From the NCBI RefSeq assembly GCF_037975245.1, contig NC_092561.1:434001-498000 (forward strand): a stretch of DNA of 64,000 bases, in the 5' to 3' direction. The position numbers and the translations under genes are program-made. The DNA comes from Apostichopus japonicus. Taxonomy: Eukaryota; Echinodermata; Holothuroidea; Aspidochirotida; Stichopodidae. Positions 45,202-58,300 of this stretch are shown here, piece by piece. The notes below the pieces were generated by a model. The model searched no databases, was not told where the DNA came from, and saw only the letters and a program-made list of their open reading frames with translations. Numbering within the stretch: the first letter of the stretch is position 1; each line of letters opens with the position of its first letter.

Positions 45202-47151
45202 CAGGTGCGTATCCAGGGGGGGGGGGCGTTGGGGGCGCGCGCCCCCCGGGTAAGAAAAAGAGGAGAGAAAAAAGAGAAGAAAAAAGGGAAAAGGAGGGGG
45301 AAAAGAAAAGGAGGAGAGAAAGGAAGGGAAAAGAAGAAGAAAAAAGAGAGAAAAAGGAGAAAGGGAGGGAGTAGAAGATAGCCAAGACTTCGGGAAGAGA
45401 AAGAGGAACAGTCATAGTTAAAGCGCTGATCCCTATTATATACACAGGGTAGCCAGTGACAGATCAAGGATTACGGATGGGGTGTGCGCCTCACCCTACC
45501 CCTTACACCAACAACTCCATTTTTGACGTTTCCATGTTTCCTCTCTCACTAATGTACCTATATAAATACAATATATGATCTATCATAACGCGTGTGTGTG
45601 TGTGGACGCCTTAAACAATTGTACAATTGTGCTATATGGAACCAACTGTGGCTGGTCTTGAACTCGACGGGGTCGTCGGGAACATGACGCATTTCGGGAA
45701 GGGGCGACCGCCCCCCCCCCCCGAGCAAATTTTCTTTATGACATCGCTAGTAATTTCAAAATAGTCAATGCTTAGGTGCAACTTACAAGGCCTGGGAAGT
45801 GTCTTTTACAGCGATCTGGGAGGCATTTTTCGGCGAAAATTTTTCTTGTACGCTTCGCGCCAACTCATGGTGGCGCTTCGCTTAGATAGTTTGCATACAG
45901 GCTTCGCCCCTCCCTTGGCAATTACTCGCTACACGCCTGTTCGAATTTGTAAAGCAAAGAGCAGATATAACATCATATCAGTGAGCATTGAAATGCCTGT
46001 TCCACGATGAACAGCCTCAAAATACTGTCTATGTGTGTAGTCGAAGGCGTAGCCCAATTGGATTTGGGGATGTAACGACTTGCCCGAAAAAAAAGCCAAA
46101 ATTTTTCGCGCGCTTTGCGCGCGTTCAACATATCGATGCCAATATCATATACGCAAGCATCGGTCATTACATTGCATGGCATCGTGTACCTTACGATCCG
46201 TGAAAGTAGCACAGTATACCGCCGGATGCTAATGTAAACAACCAAATGTCTTATGTAGATGGAGAAAAAGCATACAGATCCATTATGTCAAACTCTCTTT
46301 TACAGTAGTAATGTCGGCCAATCTTAGAACTTTATTTTAATTACCAGGAGATAATTTTTAAGCTATTCATTGCTATTTATTTTTCTTTCAGTAGGTGCCC
46401 GAAAAAATGGGAAAAAATTGGTTGCGGGGGGGGGGGTGGGGCTGCAGCCCCGCCTCCTACGGGACCTACCCCTATGTGTGTAGTGTTCGGTTTCGATAAA
46501 CCTGATATCGGAAATATCTGCTATTTTTCATTTCCTTCAACCAAGTTTTATAATAGCCATAATAAGAGGTTTTAATATTTCTACACCAACAAATTAACTG
46601 TGTCTGAATTTTCGAAAATTTCCTGACCAACATTCTTCATCATACTTTCCTCTACTCGTGCAATTTGTACCTGTCTATTAGGGGTTGAAGGAGGTTTTTC
46701 CCTATTGGTTGTCCATAGATTGAATTTTGTGCAACATTATGGCTATGTTTTCAAGTGATTTTTATTCACGAGAAATCTGAATTTTCAAATTCTCAACAAA
46801 TAATGGGCTTAAAACCTTGAAAAGTGGGGCTTTCGGATATTGTGGGCCGTGACGTAGAATCGCCTACAAAAGCAATGATCCATAGGACATGCAATCAGGT
46901 CGAACATGATGTGTGACTGGTGACAATCTTCAAAAAGGTTATGGATGGAATTTTTTTTTGGAAATACTTGGTTTTCAGGCAAAAGTGTACATTTGGTTGG
47001 TCATTTTCAAGCCCGAGAAGTGTCATTTCCGGTGATCTGGGGGGTATCAAAACCAGAAATTTTCTTGTACGCTCCGCGCCAACCGATGGTGGCGCTCCGC
47101 TTAGATAGTAATTCGCGCCCCCCGGGTTAGAAAATCCTGGATACGCGCCTG
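45202..47151. mobile_element. TIR DNA transposon (1.95 kb, chimeric)
   Basis: The left end CAGGTGCGTATCCAGG is the reverse complement of the right end CCTGGATACGCGCCTG with one mismatch. TAGAG flanks both sides (45197-45201 and 47152-47156). A long A/G-rich arm follows the left end. Internally, the module TTTTCTTGTACGCTTCGCGC with TGGTGGCGC and CTTAGATAGT occurs twice (near 45845 and 47060), and a module shared with the 12557 element lies at 46043-46133. No transposase frame was seen, so it is non-autonomous and probably built from nested insertions. Confidence 0.75.
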
Positions 47152-47156
47152 TAGAG

Positions 47157-48657
47157 GGTCCACAAATATTTGCTCACGATTCTCTGTAATGGATTAAGTT
47201 GTAGAATAAACTTAGAATCTCGGTCTGATTTCTCTGTTTATGGGGAAGATGCAACTATATCGTCATGGGGATGTGCTAAACCAACAACTTAGCAGGCTTT
47301 GTGTTTGCGTATCCTTGTATGACAGCTGAATATAGACAAAGGGATCAAACCATTTGACGGATGTAGGATTCCTAGAGGAGTGAGAGGGTGTTTGCTTGAG
47401 ATGTTATAATTTTTCTATTATAATAGACAGTAAAATGAAGGTCTTCATGTCACTCGAAGTGTCATTATTGTTCGTAATGTATGTATTATATATGCTAGTG
47501 CGCAGTTGTGCTGAAAAGTAGGCCTATGTCCACTGAGTTGAGAACCTGCTTGTTATGTTTTATTAGCCTTAGTAACTGTTTATGGTTTTACATGGAAATA
47601 GCCTCAAGGTTTCGTAGAAATAAGTAACTAAAGATTTAAACAAACTTATTTTTGCTTCTGTTTGGAATGGTTGATATAAAGAACTTAAAAAAACAGCCCT
47701 GTTTTAGGTAAAATAGACGTCATATTTTCAGAGTAGGCCTATCATTTGTGATGAAGTACACCACCCCAGAATTGTTTTCTTTCTAAAACATTTTAATAAC
47801 GAGATGCTGCAATTATTATTTCAGTTAGGCAAAAATGTAAAGGGTATTATCCGGCAGATATATAGTGCATTTAATTTCCATGAACAAAAGAAGACAGTTT
47901 CAACGTATATGCCCTTCACAAAGAAGAATATTTCCTATATTTGCTAGCGAAGCTGTATTATTTATAGGTGTGGGATATTAATATAATGCATGGTTAGTCA
48001 TACGCTAATTGTAAAGAAATCCCAGCATGCATCACTTCATATATGATTCTGGAATGTAGTGAGACCAAATGAATCAGACGATACTCTACAGGTGTTACTG
48101 CTTGCTTTTCATGTTTTATGTAGCAGTTTGTCACCTCGCATCAGGGGTTTACAGCTTTGCATAGCCCCAGCTTAGTGCATTTAATTATTTTGAATTATGA
48201 TAAGACATTGTGATAAGCAGCGCCCCGTTGTTTGGCTATAACTGGTTGTGCGTTGAACAGTTGTGCGCGCGAGAGGTGAAGTTTACATAAAATGGCGGGG
48301 AAACCTTTGAGTGACATAATGAGTGTGCTGAGACTGGGGATATAGGCTTGGTTAAAACAATGTGGGTGGGCCTTAACGTGCGTTCAGGATGGAGCTGGTA
48401 AAAATATACGCAAGTGTTAACCCTTATAATATATGAATATTTAGTGTGCTGAGGATGGAGCCACCCGGTTCATACGTTTTCGGCAAGCTTAGTAGCGATT
48501 AGAAACGTCTTTCAAACGTACGTATCTAGTGATGGAGCTATCGCTGTAACCGCTGATCTCACCTCGGGCATGTTTCCCCTGCAGCCTGCCGCCGCCCGAG
48601 CACTTGGCATATCCGTCACTTATAACCTTAATGTTGATTTTCGTAGCAAACAGACAG
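47157..48657. other. Intergenic stretch without recognisable feature
   Basis: About 1.5 kb of mostly unique-looking AT-rich sequence. A short frame starting at 48293 (MAGKPLSDIM) is followed by a stop after 18 codons and has no partner exon. Nothing else could be supported. Confidence 0.4.
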
Positions 48658-48740
48658 CTGCCGTGGCGCAGCGATTACTGCTCTGTACATGAAGAGCAAA
48701 GCGTGTTTTGGCTCTTGGGTTCGAACCCCAGTAAAGGCAG
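48658..48740 (+). tRNA. tRNA-like sequence (class II type; pseudogene or SINE head)
   Basis: CTGCC at the 5' end pairs with GGCAG at the 3' end. An A-box-like TGGCGCAGCGATTA, an anticodon-like hairpin GCTCT...AGAGC with an 8-nt loop, a long variable region and a near-perfect T arm with B box GGTTCGAACCCC are present in order. The acceptor stem has a mismatch and the anticodon loop is one base too long, so a functional tRNA is doubtful. Confidence 0.4.
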
Positions 48741-49628
48741 TTTGCTTTGCCGTTCGTTTACGGTCTCTTGCTTCCATTAGGAGCCTTCAACATTAGAAAA
48801 CGAGCATTATTTCCCAACAGCTGCCGTGGCTTAAGCTGCCGGGAAGCAAGTACGTGTGATTTTTTCTTCAAAATTTAAATGTATTAACATACACAAACGC
48901 GCGTTTAACCTAATCATTCACTAAGTTAATCTAAGCTAAACATACTTCGGGATCGCCCATTTGAAGTCTAAATTGTGTAATTATCTTCCAAGCACTCCAA
49001 AGAAAAATCTACATTCAGGAAACCTATAGTCACAGCCCATGATCCGCCTACAGTCCGTACTTTAAGGTTCATGCCCAAACAAAATCATTCGGGGAGGGAA
49101 TTGGGATTTGGGCCCACCTTTTAAATCATAAGCGCGTGACTCGTGCGTGGGTATAACGTTTCTTATATCTTAAAATTTGATGCAAAGTGACCATTACTAC
49201 ATTTCTACCTGTTGTGTTTAAGGAACGTAATGAACTTGGTGTGTTGAAACCAATGAGCTGTAGTTACTTGAAGAGTTCCCTCAGTTTTCAAACAGGATGA
49301 CAGTAGATCTGTAGATACAATAAATGAGATAATACAAAACTTTTAATATGACACTCTTCCATGATGAAATTAAATCCCGATGTTCCCTATATTTATACTA
49401 GTAACACAAATTAATGGCTCATGCACATATTTGAACCTGAATACAAAGAGTCACACGGTAAAACGTGTCCAAACGCATTCAAAGCTGAAGACTCTTGTAG
49501 TAGAACTGTCCTCCTCGAAAAAACATAAAGATGACTTGATATTGGTTGGTCTTGTCTGAAAAAAATGTGGTTTGCATATGCAATAACCACACGCGGCACG
49601 GAGATTGACTTTCGTGATCACACCTCTA

Positions 49629-50966
49629 CAGGGGCGTATCCAGGGGGGGCGCAACAGGCGCGCGCCCCCCCTATTGGCCGTCACCAAAAAAAAAAAAAAA
49701 AAGTTTAGCAAAAAAAAAAAAAAAAAAATTGATGACGACCTTTATGTGAGATGTCGGTGATCGCTCAACCCCCCCCCCCTCCCGTATGCTTTATTTTTTG
49801 TTTGCCAAAAAAGGGTTCTGGCGAAGTTCGGCGGCATAATAGTTTTAGAAACATAGATGGTAATTGTGTTTGTATTATCACTATAAACACTAAATGACAT
49901 GCCAGCCATACTAAATTGTGCATTTTGTGTCCATATTTACTGGAAATGTTGCTTATTATTAAGGTCGAAAAATGGATCACATATGGCCATGGGCGGCGAT
50001 CTTGGGTGGAGGGGGATATATCCCCCCATGAAAATGGGTGGAGGGGATGTAATGCACCATATCCCCCCCCCCACCAAATGCCAGGGATAAGAATATTTTC
50101 ATGCCTACATTTATGCATCTTCGTTAAAATGTACTGCTCTTTTTTAGCTTCATTTCTCGCCTACCATAAACGCAGTGCGATCTTTTCAAATAAAGCGTCT
50201 TTATAAAGCAAAAAAAGTTGACTGTAGGCTTCATTGGCCCTATAACAACAAAATGTATTATTGCGCCCACGGTATTGATATAGTACATATATGCACCCTC
50301 ATAGTATTCATATAGGCCCTATAGTAGGCCTACACACGTACATGTTCCCTCGAACAGCTGAGAATCTCATGTAACCAGGGTAATGCTTAATACACGTTTC
50401 ACCTGGATGCCCTAGCAATCGGTACCTAGGAATGTAACTATGTGTAATTGTGTATTGCATGTGTATAGGCCTATAATAGCCTGCATGAGGCCATTTTCTT
50501 CATCGAATAATATAACAGAGCTCTCGAACATTCTAACGTTGCGCCTGAAACAAGATTGACAGGGGCAATTTTCCCAAAATAACACCCGAAATTTAAAAAA
50601 AAGTATTTTGGATCCTGATTATGAGATATTTCGGACATGACATCCCTATTTTAAAGTTGGGTATATGCCGCTTGGAAACCTCGGGAAGTGCCGTTTCCGG
50701 CCATCTAGAGGGTTTGTTAATCCCAAAATTTTCTTGTACGCTTCGCGCCAACCCATGGTGGCGCTACGCTTAGATAGTCAACAAGGTCATATCCCCCCCC
50801 CCCACTCGGAAGTACGGATCGCCGCCCATGCATATGACACCATTTTGCATTTCAGCCCTTCTTTGAAAGCAAAAATTGTACACCCCTCCCCTTAGACCCA
50901 TCCCCCAGGACGGCGATCATTCATGCCTGGCGCCCCCCCTATTGGAAAATCCTGGATACGCCCCTG
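49629..50966. mobile_element. TIR DNA transposon (1.34 kb)
   Basis: The left end CAGGGGCGTATCCAGG and the right end CCTGGATACGCCCCTG are perfect inverted repeats of 16 bases. CCTCTA occurs on both sides (49623-49628 and 50967-50972) as a 6-bp target duplication. The interior has A runs (49685-49726) and a module near 50685-50780 (CTTGTACGCTTCGCGCCAAC) shared with the element at 45202-47151. No transposase was seen. The two elements belong to one family. Confidence 0.85.
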
Positions 50967-51010
50967 CCTCTATGCATATTGTTTTGGAAACATGCATTGG
51001 TTATTGAATA

Positions 51011-51312
51011 GTACCGGTAGCGACTCCAATTTGGAGTAGTAGCACCTTCCGTTTAGGGTAGTAGCGCCACTAGTTTACAGTAGCATCGCGCTTGTAGCAC
51101 TAGTAGCACCGCCTATTTAGAGTAGTAGCGCCACCCTTTTACAGCAGCCTCGTCACTTAGGAGTAGTAGCACCTCCTGTTTAGGGTAGTAGCACCTCCTA
51201 TTTAGGGTAGTAGCACCTCCTGCTTAGGGTAGAAGCACCCCCTGCTTAGGGTAGAAGCACCCCCTGTTTAGGGCAGTAGCACCTCCTGTTTAGGGTAGTA
51301 ACGCCACCTGTG
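51011..51312. repeat. ~22-bp minisatellite, about 13 copies
   Basis: Units such as GTAGCACCTCCTGTTTAGGG and variants with GCGCCACC or GAAGCACCCCC repeat from just after the transposon to ~51312. The right-hand copies are the most alike. Confidence 0.9.
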
Positions 51313-51424
51313 GTCCTTTTGGCGTTCCATACAACCCGTCCCCTTCCTGAATCTGCGACAGGAGCTAAACGGTAGCCAAAACTTAGGGCGCTGTATGGAT
51401 AGAAATGTATACATTATATACAGT

Positions 51425-51560
51425 TGTGTAAAAGTAAGTTGGCCTGACGTTTCAATCCTAGCAGGATCTTCTTCAGAGGCTAAATGACAAGTAACAGTAA
51501 CAGAAAGGACTAAAACACGAACAGAATACAGACAGGTTAATAAGCACGGTGAACACGATG
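51425..51560 (-). repeat. Dispersed repeat, copy B, with hammerhead-like core
   Basis: Homologous to 38890-39015. On the minus strand 51481-51441 reads GCCT, CTGAAGA, a 6-bp hairpin (GATCCT, GCT, AGGATT), GAAAC, GTC, AGGC. That is the hammerhead order: helix I (GCCT with AGGC), CUGANGA box, stem II, GAAA box, minimal helix III and GUC cleavage triplet. Minimal-helix-III hammerheads are known from animal Penelope-like and related retroelements; assignment and activity here are inference. Confidence 0.6.
51441..51481 (-). ncRNA. Candidate minimal type I hammerhead ribozyme
   Basis: All conserved core boxes are present on the minus strand (CTGAAGA and GAAAC), separated by a paired stem II, with GTC directly after. 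Helix I has 4 bp. Helix III is almost absent, so activity would require a dimer or tandem copy. Copy A at 38901-38940 has lost part of the core. Confidence 0.35.
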
Positions 51561-52303
51561 AGATTTTGATTATAAACAGTTCTCTAAAGTAGAAGTGCGC
51601 CCTCGTTAAAATTACCTTGACTACGAAAATAAAGCGGACCAGTAGAGAGTGTTACGACTGCGAGAAGAAAACATATAATACCAGCAATTAACGAGACATG
51701 AAATTTCAAATGATTAACACGTGAGTTTTCTTTCGAAGGTATCAAAATGTAAATTGCAGTGAAGCTTGGTTCTTTAGTTCATGTAAGAGCTGGGACGGGT
51801 TGTTGTTTTTGATAACCGTTGAGTGTCCTATGGTATTGTCTATAGTATTGGTAGCCAGTATAGGCCTACAGTAGCACTGCAGTAGTATAGTACTGTAGGG
51901 TACATGATTGCAAATCATTATTAAGTAGCATGGTGTGCTCATACTATACTGTATGCATACTGGGTAGATGGGAAAGCCATTGCCAAGGCCTTATCCAGAT
52001 TACCCTATTGTTTAATTATAAATATACCTACGTGCAACAAATTAGTATGCCAGACAATCCTGCCAATGTAGAGACAACTTGACAAAAAAACAAAACTTCA
52101 CACCATGGTACTTGGTAGTGTATGCCCTATTATTTACTAATAATTATGCCCTGCTATTCACTATGATACCCCCCACCCCCTCCCCACCCTTTGCAACGCC
52201 CTAGACCCTTCTGCTATAACTTCCATGGGCTATAGTATCAAAGCATATTCGCTATATGTATATACATTGCATACATAATTTTTTGTCCAAAACAGATTAT
52301 AAA

Positions 52304-55300
52304 ATGAGCTCCAGAAATTCTTTGCAAAGCAGAGATGGAGGCCGCCCATTTTCTGCAAACCGTACGCAATTACCTCCAATACAGACAGCGAGCAAAGCCA
52401 GATATCCTGAAATCAAACAAAGAGGATTTTACTCTGATATTGTGACCAAAGATGCACAGAACCATTTGAATGTAAGTCCTATTGTATCAGTTTTAAAGCT
52501 GGATCATCTCAAAAAATATATATTTATAGATTGTGAAGAAATAAGAATCATTCCAAAGTTGAAGTTGTAGAAGCTCTTCTGTATCCACTGTAGTATTACA
52601 GTTAGGCTTAAATTTAAGGGTAAATCCTAGCAATGGATGACAATTTACATTGCTGTGGCTGAGTGGATAAAGGCGGTGGAATTTGAAGCAATGAGGCTTA
52701 GCAATCTGAAGGGTCCTGGTTCGATACCCTGCCAGGTCATAGTAAGGTGGGTTTTTCATCCAAGAGCAATCTGAGGTTTTCCCATCTGAAATGACTTTCT
52801 AAATTAAAAAGATTCCAAATTTGAGTTAAAATGTTTGAATTGGAAGCCACCCAACGAGTAAGTTGTAATCCATAAGCCTTTGCAGCCTGCAGGTTTCTCC
52901 CACATTTGTGGTTGCTTAAGCGTTGTAAAAAGTAACTGCTGATTATTATTTTTATTTTTATTATTATTATCATTTCAGTTGTTCAATTGCAATAATTTTG
53001 ATTGGTTTTGCCCTCATATCTGAGTGGTAGGTGTTCTAATGTCATACAAAACTATGTCATTCAATTGATATATCTTATATATTCCTAATTCTCCTCTAAT
53101 AACATTGCTGTGTTCCTTGTCAAGTATAATACTACTTACTCTTAATCTTAGATCCTGTAATCTCCTGTAAGAGGCCAAAGCAAATTGATCTTTAGTTGTT
53201 GAGCTAGGTTGTTTCGGGTCAGGGTATTCGGAATAAACAACCTCTTGAAATCAGCTTGGCTCCCAGTATCAGTGTCTTTAAAAAGATACTCAAAACCTTT
53301 TTAATGGTTAATTAAGGCTTTCAATAACACTTCTTAAATTTCCAAGATTATTTTTATATATACATTGATATAGTTTTGTGTGTGTGTGTGTTTGTTGTCA
53401 TTTTGTGTTTACCTCAAACAACCTGATGGAAGGATACATGTACATTTTAAATTCATTGTTGTCGTCCTTTTTATGCTGTCATTATCATCAGTATTAAATT
53501 AATAACTTTCAGGGCATTCTGAATGGCGCGCAGACAGAACAAGATACACTCTGGAACATCGCTAAAGAGCAGCATACACCTTTAGCTGCAACATTCAAGG
53601 GACCTGAGAATGGAGAACAGCTTAGAGAATCACTGCAAGAGAAAGTCCATGGCCCTACCAGCGAAATACTCGCTAAATCTGTGAGTCCCTTTTGTGAAAC
53701 CATTCTAATACCTGTCTAATCATTTTAATGGAGTCATCTGTATTGAAATTCATCACTTAACACATAGTAATGAAATTCTACCTGTACTTGGACCTGCCAA
53801 CATGTCCATTTCCAAATTCTCACTTCCACAAAAATCAAGATATTAAAAAAACAAAAAAAAGAGAAGTATATATATATATATATAAAGCATTTCTGCATTT
53901 CAAATATTTCCAGAAAAAGGTAGGGGATTCTTCCCCACATTAGTATCTTGGGAAGAAACATATTCACAGCCCCATTTTCCCTGCTGTTCAGAGAGAGAGA
54001 GAGATCGGGGGGGGGGGGGTGGGGCTGACGTGTGGATTCGAGTCTGTGTTCTCATACTCATGCTGTTGTACTTTGTCCGGCAAGTCTGGTAGTGGGTCAT
54101 ATGAGAATATGGTGCACTCATATATGCTGTATTTCTTGTCACAGGATTTTCCCGAGAAGTCTTTCCTCCCCAAGGTACAACTACCTTTCTTTGTGCCGCC
54201 CGGCCACTGCCCACGTAAGATTGAAATCGAGAGGAGGAAGAGAGACTACCAGAGTCAGAACTTGGAGTCGTTACTCGAGTCGATGGATATAGCCACGAAT
54301 GAACTCATGCCGAAACAAATTCAGGGTAACTTCCAGGTGAAATTGAGTAGTGCCAATACAGGTAATGATCCGGCGCCTTTCCCTCCCTTTCTTCCGTTGG
54401 AGGTCTTTACCGACATGGAGTTTGACTGTCGGACGCCTACAGAGTGGCTCGCCATGGGGGTACAAGGAGGAGAGAGGAAACCCATTCCAGCCAAGGCTCT
54501 TCTACCAGCATGGGATGCACCAGAGAAATGTGAGTGAATTTGTCAGTGTTTTACTTCCATGTTTATCTTCATTTTCTTTTTAGTAATGCGTATAAAAGTG
54601 TCTCTATTTGTGACAAAAGGAGTCCTGCGACACAAAAATGAGGGCCAAAAAAATTGGTTCGCGGGGTCAGTTTTGAGAAAGACTTTAAGGCTTTTGTTAT
54701 TTTGCAAGATGAGCATGGACACTTGGTCTACAACACTCTCCTGGCATAGCGTAACCACAACACTGCTATCATCATTAACAGTTGTTTTGACACAAACCGT
54801 ATCATCTACTTCCCTCTGCCCCGCCCTGGATTTCTCGTGAGCTGTTTGCCTAGCTGACCAAGAAATGAAGGTATATTATGCATCCCTTATAAATGTTACC
54901 GAAAACTTGATTAATCTCCAATGTTTCCCCATAAAGACATTTTGACACACTTTATCTGTTGTTCCTCTACTGCTAGTGGACCCCAAAGACCCAAGTCTCG
55001 AGTATGAATGGTTTGAAGTTGGTATGCTGGACTACGACACCGAAACACAGCAATATCTTGTCCAGAAAACAGATATGAACGGAAGGGTGTTGGATGAAGA
55101 TGGTGAAGTTGTTGTTAACGGAGGATTTGCAGAGGATGGTAAGGAATGAAGTAGTATTAATACATTTTTATCTATGATTGAAAGATTTTTTTACCTTTTA
55201 GCTAACCCAAATTTTCCTTTGTTTTCTGCCATCTCAGTTTTCTCCTTTTAATATTTGATGCTTTAGTACATTGATGAAATTTGGTATTGCAAAAACTTTA

Positions 55301-58300
55301 AACCCCTGTAGAGGAATTTGGACAGTATCAAATCCGAAATCACACCAATATGATTTAAAAGTAAAGAAACCAAACATGTTAGGTTTGTCAATTTACATAG
55401 ATGACATCGCAGCTGCTTTGTTCAAGCTCACTTTTGAGACAAAAATATGTAAGAATTAGATCAAAATTTCATATGGAAGCATTGTGGTCAATTGGTTAAG
55501 GCAGTGGACTGGCGATCTAAGGATTGCAGGTTTGAGTCCTGGCCAAATTATTACATTGTGTCCTTCAGCAAGGCACTTAATCTCCATTTGCCTCTCTCTT
55601 CATCCAGGTGTATAATGGCGACTTGCATGGTAACTTGTAAAAATACTGTGTGTGCCCGTTGTGGCTGCATGCACCCTGTGGGAATTCCCCCAGGGGACAC
55701 GTAGCTGTGGTGCGCTGTAGTGCCCCAGGAGGCATTGATTGAATTGTGCACATTCTGGTGTTTGGGTGTGAAAGGTGACCAATGACCAGGGGTTAAGTGT
55801 TTTATAATCAATTGAGGGGGCTTCGGCCTTGAACAATACTGTAAACCTTTAAATTTTAATTTTGTTCCTCTTTTCTATGCCAAATCTAAATTTTACCTCT
55901 GAACTATTCCTTTAAGTAGTCTCACTAAATCAGTATTAGAAATCCTTAAGAGTGATTTATGATACCGGTGCTGTGGCCAAGTGGATAAAGGTGGTGGCAT
56001 GTGAAGCAATAAGGCTTAGCAATCAGGAGGTTCCGGGTTCGTTTCCTGACCGGGTCATAGTAAGGTGGGTTTTTCATCCAAGAGCAATCCTTGCGGGTTT
56101 CTCCCACAGTTGTGGTGGTTTAGCGTCATAAAAATAACTGCTGATCATTAATCAACATCCTTTGTTTTTTTGTGTTTTTTTTGCTTTCTGATCTTGTAAC
56201 ACTGTAGGGTCAAGAGCCCTCCGTACCGACCAATACTGGGTGCCACGTGTTCGTCTCATGTTTGCCGCCGAAAATCCCACCGACTTTGCCAAAGCGGTGC
56301 ATGACGCCTTCCACCTCAGGAAACAAACGGAGGCACTGCTCCGGTATAACCTCTACATTGACTACATGCCCATGGACGGAGTAGGAGAACTGGATCCCGA
56401 AACACTGAAAAGGATGGTCAAATGGGCCAAGGGGGCGCCCTCACTCAGCAAAAATAAAAGGTTTCATCAATCTTTATACCTTTACAAAACAATCTGTATT
56501 TTCTTTTACATTTTCCTGTTACTTGCTTCGTGGTGATCTATCCTTAAAACAGCCAAAAACCTGTTTTCATATATTGAGGTCAAACTGGACTTGTAGTGAA
56601 TTGGTAGGTGAACGTGACTGCTAATATAAGTGAATGCCTGTACCTTAAAAGTGTTGTACAGCATTGACCAAATAATCTAAGAAAACTTGAGATATGGGAA
56701 AAAAAATAACTTGACAAAGTTTCTCTTTAAGATTTCTTTGACAATGGTAGTCTCCAATGACATTAATATTTATGCTGTGCGATATCATTTGCAGTAGTGG
56801 AAACAAAATTCTGGCATTACCTTTTATCACAGTATCAGTGCAAATAGCTTTGTGGATGTTTATTCTTATCTGACCTTTGACCTCAAATCATAATAAATTT
56901 TCATTACCTGAGATCACAAGAACACTATTTTTGAAGTTATTTTGATGAATACTATAAAGAATTGATTTATCAGACAGTATCCAGGTCAAACCTTTCTCAT
57001 TTAATATTTCTTCTCTCTTTGAATTCATCTTCTATCTCTGTGTTCATGCTTTTGTAGCTTGGATGACTACATACACACTCTGGAGAAAGAGTTGAACATC
57101 GACTTCTGCAGAGCCATGAACCGGATAACCTTCGACAAGATTGTCGGTGGTAACCCTGACATGTACTCGTTCGTTACTTTACCCGAACCGGTCGTAGAGG
57201 TAGCACCTGAGACCGGTAAGTGGCAGCCCTCTATACCTAGCGATAAAGGTTTTGACATCTTTGAATAGTTTACACAATTGGTAACAGAGAAAGGCTGCAG
57301 CACCTGCGAAAATCCCCGACAGCAAGGCTGCATCGATATTAAACTATCAATTATCAGTATCAAAGTATCAAGGCTGAATCAGTATCAAACTATCAAGTTT
57401 CAAAGTATCAAGGCTGAATCAGTATCAAACTATCAAGTATCAAAGTAGCAAGACTGAATCAGTATCAAACTATCAAGTATCAGTATCAAAGAATCAAGGC
57501 TGAATCAGTATCAAACTATCAAGTATCAGTATCAAAGAATCAAGGCTGAATCAGTATCAAACTATCAAGTATCAAAGTAGCAAGGCTGAATCAGTATCAA
57601 ACTATCAAGTATCAGTATCAAGTATCAAGGCTGAATTAGTATCAAACTATCAAGTATCGGTATCAAAGTATCAAGGCTGAATCAGTATCAAACTATCAAG
57701 TATCAAAGTAGCAAGACTGAATCAGTATCAAACTATCAAGTATCAGTATCAAGTTTCAAGGCTGAATCAGTATCAAACTATCAAGTATCCGTATCAAAGT
57801 ATCAAGGCTGAATCAGTATCAAACTATCAAGTACCAAAGTATCAAGGCTGAATGAGTATCAAACTATCAAGTATCAGTATCAAAGTATCAAGGCTGAATC
57901 AGTGTCAAACTATCAAGTATCAAAGTATCAAGGCTGAATCAGTATCAAACTATCAAGTATCAAAGTAGCAAGGCTGAATCAGTATCAAACTATGGAGTAT
58001 CAGTATCAAAGTATCAAGGCTGAATCAGTGTCAAACTATCAAGTATCAAAGTATCAAGGCTGAATCAGTAGCAAACTATCAGTATCAAAGTATCAAGGCT
58101 GAATCAGTATCAAACTATCAAGTCTCAAAGTATCAAGGCTGAATCAGTATCAAACTATCAAGTATCAGTATCAACTTAGTATCAATGCTGAATCAGTATC
58201 AAACAATGGGGATTATGTCTGCACACCAGCAGTGTGTTTTTTTTTTGTGAAACTGTGGAGCACAACAGGGTGTATCCTAAGCAATCTGGTTTGTATATGT

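Noticed and set aside
45025..45467. Lys/Arg/Gly-rich frame on plus and Phe/Leu/Ser-rich frames on minus
   Set aside because: They cover the A/G-rich arm of a TIR transposon; low complexity explains the openness.
48293..48346. Possible first coding exon starting MAGKPLSDIM
   Set aside because: It hits a stop after 18 codons and no downstream exon on that strand continues it before the DNAH1 start.
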